64,000 bases of DNA from JAEUMY01 sp033764435 (lineage in GTDB: Bacteria > Pseudomonadota > Gammaproteobacteria > Burkholderiales > Usitatibacteraceae). Of the stretch, positions 47,473 to 56,568 are shown piece after piece; positions within the stretch are counted from its first letter, which is position 1; every line of letters begins with the position of its first letter. The stretch lies in NCBI GenBank assembly GCA_033764435.1, contig JANRIX010000046.1, positions 72,253 to 136,252 of the forward strand. The letters are read 5' to 3'. The translations under genes were made by a program, and so were the position numbers. The notes below the pieces were generated by a model. It saw only the letters and a list, made by a program, of their open reading frames with translations. It did no database searches and was not told where the DNA came from.

Positions 47473-48135
47473 ATGTCCAGCAAGACTTTCACGATTTCAG
47501 ACGGCCTGCACCAGTACCTGCTGGATGCCAGCCTGCGCGACCACCCGGTGCTGGCGGAATTGCGCCGGGTCACGCTTGCCGACCCCATGGCGCGCATGCA
47601 GATTTCACCCGAGCAGGGCCAGTTCATGGCCTTGCTGGTCAAGCTCATGGGCGCCAGGCGTTGCCTGGAAGTCGGCGTGTTCACCGGCTACAGCAGCCTC
47701 TCTGTCGCCCTGGCGCTGCCGGAAGACGGCCGCATCATCGCGTGCGACGTGAGCGAAGACTGGACCCGCATCGGCCGCGAGCACTGGGCCAAGGCAGGTG
47801 TCGCGCACAAGATCGACCTGCGCATCGCACCCGCAATGGAGACGCTGGATGGCTTGATCGCAAGCGGCCAGAGCGGGAGCTTCGACTTCTGCTTCATCGA
47901 CGCGGACAAGACAAACTATCGCGGCTACTACGAACGCGCCCTGCAACTGCTGCGCGTTGGCGGGCTCATCGCCATCGACAACACACTGTGGTCGGGCAAG
48001 GTGGCGGAGCCGGAGAACACCGAGCCGGATACCGTCGCGCTGCGGGAGCTCAACGCGTTCCTGAAGACGGATCAGCGGGTGGAGTTGTCGTTGTTGCCGA
48101 TCGGGGATGGATTGACGTTGGCACTCAAGAAGTAA
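47473..48135 (+). CDS. SAM-dependent O-methyltransferase (caffeoyl-CoA OMT family)
   Basis: A 220-residue class I methyltransferase. The SAM motif is CLEVGVFTGYSSLSVALALP, the metal-ligand segment is FDFCFIDADKTNYRGYYE, and AIDNTLWSGKV is the other family hallmark. Related bacterial enzymes methylate catechol-like hydroxyls, and the native substrate is unknown. It follows queF by 7 bases, so the two are probably co-transcribed. Confidence 0.9.
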   Translation: MSSKTFTISDGLHQYLLDASLRDHPVLAELRRVTLADPMARMQISPEQGQFMALLVKLMGARRCLEVGVFTGYSSLSVALALPEDGRIIACDVSEDWTRIGREHWAKAGVAHKIDLRIAPAMETLDGLIASGQSGSFDFCFIDADKTNYRGYYERALQLLRVGGLIAIDNTLWSGKVAEPENTEPDTVALRELNAFLKTDQRVELSLLPIGDGLTLALKK

Positions 48136-48138
48136 TCT

Positions 48139-48735
48139 TCACGCAACGTTCCAGATGTCCGCCTCGCTCCATCCCAACGCCGCAAAGTCCGGCTGCCGCA
48201 ACGCGTAGTCCCCCGTCTTGCCGTCCCCCAGACAGAAAAACTCATCCAGCTGCGGCGGCGACACGTTGGTGCCGGCCAGCATGGCATGCGCCTGGCCGCG
48301 ATGGTGGATCTGGTGCTGGAACAGATGTCCAAGAAAGCGGGGGATGGTTTCGGTCACTACACCCGCACGACGAGGAATGTGGATACCGAGCTGCATGTCA
48401 TCCGGCAACGCCTTGCAGGCGGCGATGAGTCGGTCATTCACCGCTCTCTGTTCCCGCCACAGATCGGCGCAGCGCTCGAATGGCTCCTCCGGTTCGTAGA
48501 ACGCCTGCGGATTCGGATTCACTTCTCGCCCTTCCATGATGCGTTCCAGCGCATCGACGTAGTACCAGTCCACAGTCAGGTTGTGGTTCAGTGTTGCCTT
48601 GATGGACGGAAAGAAGCTGGTGCGCGGCGCCACGAAATCGTCCTGCGACAGTTGCAGGCAGGCCTTGAACAGGCGGTAGTTGGACCAGCCGTTGTTGTAG
48701 GCCATGGTGACGAAGTGGTGGGCGAGAGGATTCAT
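48139..48735 (-). CDS. DinB family metal-dependent protein
   Basis: A 198-residue four-helix-bundle protein of the DinB/YfiT superfamily. The likely metal triad is the His in NHNLTVDW and the two His in HQIHHRGQAH. Family members include thiol transferases and damage-inducible proteins, so the function here is open. I use ATG 48735 (MNPLAHHF), matching relatives, though ATG 48780 would add 15 residues. It is convergent with the O-methyltransferase and divergent from dapD. Confidence 0.82.
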   Translation of the reverse strand: MNPLAHHFVTMAYNNGWSNYRLFKACLQLSQDDFVAPRTSFFPSIKATLNHNLTVDWYYVDALERIMEGREVNPNPQAFYEPEEPFERCADLWREQRAVNDRLIAACKALPDDMQLGIHIPRRAGVVTETIPRFLGHLFQHQIHHRGQAHAMLAGTNVSPPQLDEFFCLGDGKTGDYALRQPDFAALGWSEADIWNVA

Positions 48736-48796
48736 GGCGAGTCGCGCCGTGAAGGCAGGTCGAGGCGGAAGATGAATCATGCTAGCAGGCGCGCCG

Positions 48797-48802
48797 TATA
48801 AT
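48797..48802 (+). promoter_or_regulatory. dapD -10 element
   Basis: A perfect TATAAT 80 bases before the dapD start. The -35 region (GAATCA at 17 bases) is poor. Confidence 0.5.
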
Positions 48803-48882
48803 TCCGGGGTTCCTGCGGCGGCTGCGACAATGCTCGCGGCCGCCCTCCACAAACCCGAAGCACCGAACCCCGAGTCCCAATC

Positions 48883-49713
48883 ATGTCCGACCTCCAGTCC
48901 ATCATCGAAGCCGCGTGGGGAGACCGCGCCAATCTCAAACCCGGTGCCGCACCCGCCAAGATTGGGGAGGCGGTCGACCATGTCGTGGAGGCCCTCGACA
49001 AGGGAACGCTGCGCGTGGCCGAGAAGATTGAAGGCGAGTGGGTCACGCATCAGTGGATCAAGAAGGCGGTGTTGCTCTCCTTCCGCATCGCCGGCAACGA
49101 GCCCATGCGGTTCCAGGGCGAGGCCCCGCTGCAGTTCTTCGACAAGGTCCCGACCAAATTCGCCGACTACAGCAAGACGGATTTCGAGCGCGGGGGGTTC
49201 CGCGTGGTGCCGCCCGCGGTCGCACGCAAGGGTTCCTTCATCGGCAGAAACGTAGTCCTGATGCCGTCCTATGTGAACATCGGCGCATACGTGGATGAAG
49301 GCACCATGGTCGATACTTGGGCTACTGTCGGTTCCTGCGCCCAGATCGGCAAGAACGTGCACCTCTCGGGTGGGGTGGGCATCGGCGGCGTGCTGGAGCC
49401 GCTGCAGGCCAATCCGACCATCATCGAGGACAACTGCTTCATCGGCGCCCGCTCGGAAGTGGTGGAAGGCGTCATCGTGGGCGCGGGCTCGGTGATTTCC
49501 ATGGGGGTCTACATCGGTCAGTCGACCAAGATCTATGACCGCGCCACCGGCGAAACCCACTATGGCAAGGTGCCGCCCGGCTCGGTCGTGGTCTCGGGCA
49601 ACCTGCCTTCCGCCGACGGGAAATACAGCTTATATTGTGCGGTCATCGTCAAGCGCGTGGACGAACAGACCCGCGCCAAGACCAGCATCAACGACCTGCT
49701 GCGCGGCGACTGA
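48883..49713 (+). CDS. dapD: Tetrahydrodipicolinate N-succinyltransferase
   Basis: It succinylates tetrahydrodipicolinate in lysine and meso-diaminopimelate synthesis. The 276 residues match the family: an N-terminal helical part (LQSIIEAAWGDRANL), then the left-handed beta-helix with MPSYVNIGAYVDEGTMVDTWATVGSCAQIG, and the FIGARSEVVEGV end coils. Confidence 0.97.
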   Translation: MSDLQSIIEAAWGDRANLKPGAAPAKIGEAVDHVVEALDKGTLRVAEKIEGEWVTHQWIKKAVLLSFRIAGNEPMRFQGEAPLQFFDKVPTKFADYSKTDFERGGFRVVPPAVARKGSFIGRNVVLMPSYVNIGAYVDEGTMVDTWATVGSCAQIGKNVHLSGGVGIGGVLEPLQANPTIIEDNCFIGARSEVVEGVIVGAGSVISMGVYIGQSTKIYDRATGETHYGKVPPGSVVVSGNLPSADGKYSLYCAVIVKRVDEQTRAKTSINDLLRGD

Positions 49714-49742
49714 ACAGCCCCGCGGCACGGAGGAGAAAAAAC

Positions 49743-50903
49743 ATGCTGTTGAAGAAGCTGTTCACCATGATGGCGGAGAAGAAGGCGTCGGACATCTTTG
49801 TCTCGGCCGGCACGCCCATCCAGATCAAGATCAACGGCACGGCGATGCCGGTGAATCCCCAGGCGCTGACGGGCGAGGATGCGAAGAGGATCTGCTACGA
49901 GATTCTCACGCCGGAGCAGATCGCGCGCCTGGAAAAGGAGCGCGAGCTCAACATCTCCTTCCCCATCGAAGGCGTGGGCAACTTCCGCGTCAACATGTTC
50001 TGGCAGAAAGGCACCGTCGGCGCGGTGGTGCGCTACATCACCACCAACATTCCCGACATGCGAACGCTGGGGCTGCCGCAGATCCTGGCCCAGCTCATCA
50101 TGGAAAAGCGCGGGCTGATCCTCTTTGTGGGTGCCACAGGCTCGGGCAAATCGACTTCGCTGGCCTCGATGATCGAGTTCCGCAACATGTCCAAGCCCGG
50201 TCATATCCTCACCTTCGAGGACCCGATCGAATTCGTGTTCAAGAGCAAGAAGTCTGTCGTGAACCAGCGCGAGATCGGCAACGACTCGCACAGCTTCATG
50301 GAGGCCGGCCGCAACGCCATGCGCCAGGCGCCGGACGTGATCCTGGTGGGCGAAATCCGCGACGTGGAAACGATGAAGATGGCCATGATGTATTCGCTGT
50401 CCGGCCACCTGTGCCTCGCCACGCTGCACGCCAACAACAGTTACCACGCGCTGAACCGCATCATCAACTTCTTCCCGCTGGACCAGCGGGCGGTGCTGCT
50501 GAATGACCTGTCCGTGTCTCTGCGCGCCATTGTTTCCCAGCGCCTCGTGAAAAACATGGAAGGCGGCCGCTCGGCCGCCATCGAAATTCTCCTCAACACC
50601 ACCAACATCGCGGAGCTCGTGGCCGAGGGCCGGGTGAGCGACATCAAGGATGCGATGGAGAAGAGCCTGACGCCCGGCTCACAGACGTTCGAACAGGATC
50701 TGTTCCGCCTGATCAAGGCGGAGAAGATCACCGTCGAAGAGGGCATCGCCAACTCCGACTCCGCCACGAACCTGGCACTCATCATTGGCAACTCCGGCTT
50801 CAAGCCCATTTACAAGGATGGCGCCCCGCCGCCCAGCGCACCCAGCCGGCATGGTGCGCCGTCGTTCTCGGAATTCAAGATCGACGCCGATACCGAACAC
50901 TGA
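49743..50903 (+). CDS. pilU: Type IV pilus retraction ATPase, PilU-like
   Basis: A 386-residue PilT/PilU-family motor. Walker A GATGSGKST is at residues 130-138. The Asp box (GHILTFEDPIEFV), Walker B (PDVILVGEIRD) and His box (GHLCLATLHAN) follow. The start MMAEKKASDIFVSAGTPIQIKING and the lack of the PilT C-terminal AIRNLIRE motif favour PilU. ATG 49743 follows GGAGGAG. No other pilus gene is in the window; pilT usually lies next to it. Confidence 0.92.
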   Translation: MLLKKLFTMMAEKKASDIFVSAGTPIQIKINGTAMPVNPQALTGEDAKRICYEILTPEQIARLEKERELNISFPIEGVGNFRVNMFWQKGTVGAVVRYITTNIPDMRTLGLPQILAQLIMEKRGLILFVGATGSGKSTSLASMIEFRNMSKPGHILTFEDPIEFVFKSKKSVVNQREIGNDSHSFMEAGRNAMRQAPDVILVGEIRDVETMKMAMMYSLSGHLCLATLHANNSYHALNRIINFFPLDQRAVLLNDLSVSLRAIVSQRLVKNMEGGRSAAIEILLNTTNIAELVAEGRVSDIKDAMEKSLTPGSQTFEQDLFRLIKAEKITVEEGIANSDSATNLALIIGNSGFKPIYKDGAPPPSAPSRHGAPSFSEFKIDADTEH

Positions 50904-50947
50904 TTCGCGCCAGGCCAGCCTGGCAGTCAGCCCGCACGGAGGAGACC

Positions 50948-51475
50948 ATGCGCACACTTGAAGAACAGATCACGCAGTACGCGGCCTATCATCGCGACCG
51001 CCGCAACATCGCCACCCATTTCGTCGGCATTCCGATGATCGTGTTCTCCATCGTGCTGGCGCTCACGGTCTGGAACGCGCCGCTGGGCTCGGTGCGCCTC
51101 TCGGCCGCCGTCGTCGTTGCGGTGATTGCGTCGATCTACTACTTCAAGCTCGACCTGGTGCTCGGCATGGCCATGGCTGTGTACCTCGCACTCAACTGCG
51201 TGCTGGCACACGAACTCGCGCTGATGCTTGGCACGGCCACCAGCCTGTGGGCCGCGCTGGCCATCTTCGTCGTCGGCTGGATCCTGCAGTTCTGGGGTCA
51301 CAGGTTCGAGGGCCTGAAGCCGGCGTTCTTCGACGACATCATGGGGCTCGTCATCGGCCCGCTCTTCGTCATGACCGAAGTGTTCTTCATGCTCGGCCTG
51401 AAGCCGAAACTGAAGGAATACGTTGAAGCACGTGTGGGTCCGGTGGTGGCGCGGCGCGTCCACCAGACCGCCTGA
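50948..51475 (+). CDS. Mpo1/DUF962 family membrane protein 1
   Basis: A 175-residue polytopic membrane protein of the DUF962 family. Yeast Mpo1 in this family is an iron-dependent dioxygenase for 2-hydroxy fatty acids. Histidine motifs typical of the family are YHRDRRNIATHFVG near the N-terminus and GHRFEGLKPAFF later, with about four hydrophobic segments. ATG 50948 follows GGAGGAGACC. It lies just upstream of a second DUF962 gene. Confidence 0.82.
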   Translation: MRTLEEQITQYAAYHRDRRNIATHFVGIPMIVFSIVLALTVWNAPLGSVRLSAAVVVAVIASIYYFKLDLVLGMAMAVYLALNCVLAHELALMLGTATSLWAALAIFVVGWILQFWGHRFEGLKPAFFDDIMGLVIGPLFVMTEVFFMLGLKPKLKEYVEARVGPVVARRVHQTA

Positions 51476-51485
51476 GGCGACGACC

Positions 51486-51830
51486 ATGAGCGAGCCCGCG
51501 CGCTTCCTGACTTTCAGCGAGTTCTATCCCTTCTACCTCGGCGAACACCTCAACCCCGTCTGCCGCGCGCTGCACTTCATCGGCAGCACCATTGTTCTCC
51601 TGCTCATCGCCGCAGCGGTGATGACCTCGCAGTGGCTGCTGCTCGTCGCCGTGCCGTTCGCGGGCTATGGCTTCGCCTGGATCGGCCATTTCGTTTTCGA
51701 GAAGAACAAGCCCGCCACCTTCTCCTATCCCCGCTGGAGCTTCATGGGTGACTGGGTCATGTACTGGCAGCTCCTTACCCGCCAGATACATTTCGACGGT
51801 CGCGCGGACAAGCCTGCGGCAGCGCAATAG
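51486..51830 (+). CDS. Mpo1/DUF962 family membrane protein 2
   Basis: A 114-residue membrane protein of the shorter bacterial DUF962 type. It has FSEFYPFYLGEHLNPVCRALHFIG at residues 10-33 and GHFVFEKNKPATFSYP after the second hydrophobic segment. It differs strongly from its neighbour and keeps its own set of histidines (His21, His30). ATG 51486 begins 10 bases after the previous stop, so the two are probably co-expressed and may form a complex. Confidence 0.8.
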   Translation: MSEPARFLTFSEFYPFYLGEHLNPVCRALHFIGSTIVLLLIAAAVMTSQWLLLVAVPFAGYGFAWIGHFVFEKNKPATFSYPRWSFMGDWVMYWQLLTRQIHFDGRADKPAAAQ

Positions 51831-51904
51831 CCCGGCGTCACGCCCCACAACAACAAATCGCCGGCGGCACGCCACCGGCTGACGAACATTCGCAAGGACA
51901 CGCC

Positions 51905-52846
51905 ATGCAGAAGCCCAAGTTCTACGACCCGGAAAGCACCCAGCACAAGGGTCTCTGGGAACTGGCGCAGGAGGATCTCGTCACCGTGCGCGACCTGCTC
52001 CGATTCGGCGTGTCGCGCTTCAACGAGGCCAAGCTCTTCTTCGGCCACGGCACAGCGAGTGCCTATGACGAAGCCGTGTACCTGCTGCTGCACACGCTGC
52101 ACCTGCCGCTGGACCAACTCGATCCCTGGCTCGATGCGCGCCTGCCGGAAGCCGAGCGCAACCTCGTGCTCAGCATCTTCAAGCGCCGCGTGAAGGAGCG
52201 CCTGCCCGCCGCCTATCTCACCAACGAGGCCTGGCTTGGCGACTACAAGTTCTATGTCGACAAGCGCGTCATCGTGCCGCGCTCGTTCATCGCTGAGCTG
52301 CTGCGCGATGACCTGGCGCCCTGGGTGGAAGAACCGGAGAAGGTCACCAGCGTGCTCGATCTTTGCACGGGCTCGGGCTGCCTCGCCATCCTGGCCGCCC
52401 TGACCTTTCCCAATGCGCAGGTCGAGGCCGTGGATCTCTCACAGGACGCGCTCGACGTGGCCCGCCGCAACATTTCCGACTACCGCCTCGACGGCCGCAT
52501 CAAGCTGATCGAGTCGGACATGAACGAGGCGCTGAAGGGTCGCAAGTACGACATCATCATTTCCAACCCGCCCTACGTCACCGCGGAATCCATGGGTGCC
52601 CTGCCCGACGAATACCGCCACGAACCCATGATGGCGCTGGCCTCAGGCGAGGACGGCCTGGATCACGTGCGCGTCATCCTCGACAACGCCCCCAAGCACC
52701 TCAACGAGCACGGCATCCTCGTCGTGGAGGTGGGCTACAACCGGGAAGGCGTGGAAGCAACGTTCCCCGATGTGCCGTTCATCTGGCCGGAGACAAGTGC
52801 GGGGGATGGGGTGGTGTTTCTGCTGAACAAGGCAGATCTCAAGTAG
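51905..52846 (+). CDS. prmB: Ribosomal protein L3 N5-glutamine methyltransferase
   Basis: It methylates a glutamine of L3 during 50S assembly. The 313 residues have an N-terminal helical domain, the SAM loop VLDLCTGSGCLAIL and the catalytic NPPY (IISNPPYVTAESM). Its length and the specific GALPDEYRHEPMMAL segment separate it from the release-factor enzyme PrmC. Confidence 0.95.
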   Translation: MQKPKFYDPESTQHKGLWELAQEDLVTVRDLLRFGVSRFNEAKLFFGHGTASAYDEAVYLLLHTLHLPLDQLDPWLDARLPEAERNLVLSIFKRRVKERLPAAYLTNEAWLGDYKFYVDKRVIVPRSFIAELLRDDLAPWVEEPEKVTSVLDLCTGSGCLAILAALTFPNAQVEAVDLSQDALDVARRNISDYRLDGRIKLIESDMNEALKGRKYDIIISNPPYVTAESMGALPDEYRHEPMMALASGEDGLDHVRVILDNAPKHLNEHGILVVEVGYNREGVEATFPDVPFIWPETSAGDGVVFLLNKADLK

Positions 52847-52848
52847 AA

Positions 52849-53169
52849 ATGCCAAATCCGATTTGGATTGCAGTGATATTGATTCTCGGGATTGGCCTTG
52901 GTCTAGGTGTAGCGACTCGATCATGGCGGCCAGTTCCTGGATTCCTGGGCATGGCAGCTATGTCGGTTGCAATCGGAGCCATGATCGGTCGGTACATCTG
53001 GGACGCTCCTGTTGAATCGATGCTTCGTCTTGAGGGCATCGAGCAGGGCAGCTTCCTGATCTCACTTGGCTATAGTTTCTTGCTTGCGACCCCAATCGCA
53101 GCAATGAGAATTCTGCTGGCCCGCCTCGGAGTGCTCAAGGCACGTGCAGCGGAGATGAATTCCCCGTAG
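52849..53169 (+). CDS. Small hydrophobic membrane protein
   Basis: A 106-residue protein with three probable membrane helices (about residues 4-23, 32-49 and 70-95) and a basic end. I recognise no family. The start is ATG 52849, right after the prmB stop. Codon use is visibly AT-richer than the neighbours (ATT, GGT, CTT, CTA are frequent), which suggests a recent arrival or weak expression. Confidence 0.65.
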   Translation: MPNPIWIAVILILGIGLGLGVATRSWRPVPGFLGMAAMSVAIGAMIGRYIWDAPVESMLRLEGIEQGSFLISLGYSFLLATPIAAMRILLARLGVLKARAAEMNSP

Positions 53170-53252
53170 AGAGCGCCGAGTAACGCAGCCTGACGCGGGG
53201 AAGTCGGCGAGGACTGTCTGAGGGTTGCGGGTGAACGTGGCCGAAAGCTACT

Positions 53253-53264
53253 GCGAATATTCGC
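53253..53264. repeat. GCGAATATTCGC palindrome, copy 19 (intergenic)
   Basis: Exact copy in the gap between the small membrane protein gene and fadD. Confidence 0.97.
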
Positions 53265-53364
53265 AACCCGAGTTCCGCAGCCGCCGCGGCAGGCGAGTAA
53301 CGCAGGGCACGGCGCGCGCCTTGGCGCGCACCCGCGCTCGACCCGGGGTCGCCTTTCTTTGGTT

Positions 53365-53390
53365 ACTTTCTTTGGCGAAGCAAAGAAAGT
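53365..53390. repeat. REP-like inverted repeat, TTTCTTTG type
   Basis: Perfect 10-bp arms ACTTTCTTTG and CAAAGAAAGT around a GCGAAG loop, followed by a GCCGGG hairpin. The unit looks like a widespread proteobacterial repetitive extragenic element. Confidence 0.65.
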
Positions 53391-53464
53391 GACTTGCCGC
53401 CGGGCAACCCCCGGCATGCTGGACACGAGGCAAACGAGGGACTAGAAAAATACAACGACACTGG

Positions 53465-53484
53465 GTTCCTGCCTTCGCAGGAAC
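53465..53484. repeat. GTTCCTGC hairpin repeat, copy A
   Basis: Arms GTTCCTGC and GCAGGAAC with a 4-base loop, ending GACGG. It has the same layout as the copy at 56540-56559 and lies just after the fadD stop. Confidence 0.7.
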
Positions 53485-53489
53485 GACGG

Positions 53490-55163
53490 CTACCCCGCAT
53501 CCCGCAACGCCCTCCGCAACACCTTCCCCACATTCGTCTTCGGCAGCGAATCCCGGAACTCGATGATCTTCGGCCGCTTGTAGCCCGTGAGCTGTTCCTT
53601 GCAGTACTCAGCCAGCGTTTCCTTGGTCAGCGCCGGATCCTTCTTCACCACCACCAGCTTCACCACCTCGCCCGAATGCTCGTCCGGCACGCCGATCACG
53701 GCGCATTCCAGCACTCCCGGATGCATCGCAACGACATCCTCGATTTCATTGGGATACACGTTGAAGCCCGAGACCAGGATCATGTCCTTCTTGCGGTCGA
53801 CGATCTTGACGTAACCCGCCTCGTCCATGATGCCGATGTCCCCGGAACGGAAGAAGCCGTCGTCGAACATGACCTTCGCGGTTTCATCCGGACGCTGCCA
53901 GTAGCCAACCATGACCTGCGGGCCGCGGATGCAGATCTCGCCGGGCTGGCCGATGGGAACATCCTTCCCGTCGTCATCGCGGATCGCGACTTCGGTCGAT
54001 GACATGGGCAGACCCACGGTGCCGTTGTGCTTCTCGGCCAGCACGGGGTTGCAGGTAGCGCCGCTGCACGTCTCGGTCAAGCCGTAGCCTTCAACGATGG
54101 CGGTGCCGGTAAGCGCCTTCCAGCGATCGGCCACCGCACGCTGCACCGCCATGCCGCCGCCGTTGCTGATGCGCAGATCGGAGAAATCGAGCTCGGCAAA
54201 GCCGGGATGCAGCGCCAGCGAATTGAAGAGCGTATTGACCGCCGGGAACAGGTTGACCCGGTGCGGCTTCAGCGCCTTCACCACTGCATCGAAGTCGCGC
54301 GGATTGGGAATGAGAATGCACATCGCGCCGCCGCGCATGCCCAGCCACAGGCACGAGACCAGCGCATAGATGTGATACAGCGGCAGCGCCACGACGACCT
54401 TCATCTGCTCGATGGGTTTGTCGGTGTGCAGTGCAGGCTCCAGCCATGCCTCGCCGATCACGACATTGCTGGCCACATTGCCGTGGGTCAGCATGGCGCC
54501 CTTCGAGACACCCGTCGTGCCGCCGGTGTATTGCAGGAAGGCGAGGTCTTCCGGCCTGGGTTTGGCTGGTTGCAGCGTCATGCCGCGACCACGCGCAGTG
54601 GCATCGTTGAACCACACCGCCCCCGGCAGGCTGTACGGCGGCACGGCCTTCTTCACCTTGCGAATGAGGAAGTTGGTGATGAGCCCCTTCAGCCCGCCCA
54701 GCATGTCGCCGATCGAGGCGAGCACGACATGCTTCACGCTTGTCTGAGCCATGACCTGCTGCACGGTTGCGGCGAACATCTCCATGACGATGATCGCCTC
54801 CGCCCCGCTGTCCTTGAGCTGGTGCTCCAACTCGCGCGGGGTGTAGAGCGGGTTCACGTTCACGACCACGTAGCCCGCGCGCAGGATGGCGCAAAGGGCC
54901 ACCACGTATTGCGGCACGTTCGGCATCATGATGGCCACGCGGGCACCCGGCTTCAGGCCCAGCGATTGCAACCACGCACCAAAGGCGCGCGACTGGCGGT
55001 CGACCTCGCCGTAGGTGACCTGCTTGCCCAGAAAATCCACCAGCCCGCGTTGCGAATATTCGCTGAAGGACGTGTCCATCAGGTCGTTCAGCGTGGGGCA
55101 GGCGTTGAGGTCCACCTCCGCCGGCACGCCCGGGGGGTAGCTCTTCAGCCAGACTTTCTCCAT
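53490..55163 (-). CDS. fadD: Long-chain fatty-acid--CoA ligase
   Basis: It activates fatty acids for beta-oxidation. It has 557 residues, with AMP-binding P-loop YTGGTTGVSKGAM, VEGYGLTETCSG, and the FadD linker and signature (DGFFRSGDIGIMDE, KKDMILVSGFNVYPNEIED). ATG 55163 follows GGAGGAGAGG. The open frame goes back to a TTG that overlaps that ribosome site. The palindrome encodes Glu-Tyr-Ser in FSEYSQRG. It is the first of two acyl-CoA ligases in the right third of the window. Confidence 0.95.
   Translation of the reverse strand: MEKVWLKSYPPGVPAEVDLNACPTLNDLMDTSFSEYSQRGLVDFLGKQVTYGEVDRQSRAFGAWLQSLGLKPGARVAIMMPNVPQYVVALCAILRAGYVVVNVNPLYTPRELEHQLKDSGAEAIIVMEMFAATVQQVMAQTSVKHVVLASIGDMLGGLKGLITNFLIRKVKKAVPPYSLPGAVWFNDATARGRGMTLQPAKPRPEDLAFLQYTGGTTGVSKGAMLTHGNVASNVVIGEAWLEPALHTDKPIEQMKVVVALPLYHIYALVSCLWLGMRGGAMCILIPNPRDFDAVVKALKPHRVNLFPAVNTLFNSLALHPGFAELDFSDLRISNGGGMAVQRAVADRWKALTGTAIVEGYGLTETCSGATCNPVLAEKHNGTVGLPMSSTEVAIRDDDGKDVPIGQPGEICIRGPQVMVGYWQRPDETAKVMFDDGFFRSGDIGIMDEAGYVKIVDRKKDMILVSGFNVYPNEIEDVVAMHPGVLECAVIGVPDEHSGEVVKLVVVKKDPALTKETLAEYCKEQLTGYKRPKIIEFRDSLPKTNVGKVLRRALRDAG
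55052..55063. repeat. GCGAATATTCGC palindrome, copy 20
   Basis: Exact copy near the N-terminus of fadD, read as Glu-Tyr-Ser. Confidence 0.97.
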
Positions 55164-55233
55164 CCTCTCCTCCAATATTTTTTTGTGAGCTGCGTGTTAC
55201 CGCTCGGGGCGCTTCAGCTCTTCGGCCCAGGGT

Positions 55234-56451
<1,218 letters not shown>

Positions 56452-56467
56452 GTTGTCTCCAAACACT

Positions 56468-56559
56468 TCGTCGTTCCCGCGAGGTTACGTAACTGCGCGG
56501 GAATCCAAGTTTCGTCGCGCCCCAAGGAATCGACCTTGGGTTCCCGCCTGCGCGGGAAC
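56468..56559. repeat. Paired inverted repeats (REP-like) after the dehydrogenase start
   Basis: Two related hairpins in opposite orientation. The first has TTCCCGCG and CGCGGGAA arms (56474-56481, 56496-56503) around the perfect palindrome GTTACGTAAC. The second has GTTCCCGC and GCGGGAAC arms (56540-56547, 56552-56559). They sit between the acyl-CoA dehydrogenase start and the kinase stop, like a BIME pair. Confidence 0.75.
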
Positions 56560-56568
56560 GACGGACTT

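Larger units (their letters stand above)
53170..53489. other. 320-base gap with repeats, no gene
   Basis: It contains an exact 12-bp palindrome (53253-53264), a TTTCTTTG-type inverted repeat (53365-53390), a GCCGGG hairpin (53399-53415) and a GTTCCTGC repeat (53465-53484) reaching the fadD end. I see no credible coding frame. Confidence 0.7.

Noticed and set aside
53365..53390. CRISPR or insertion-sequence end
   Set aside because: Only a single inverted repeat, with no spacer array and no transposase nearby.
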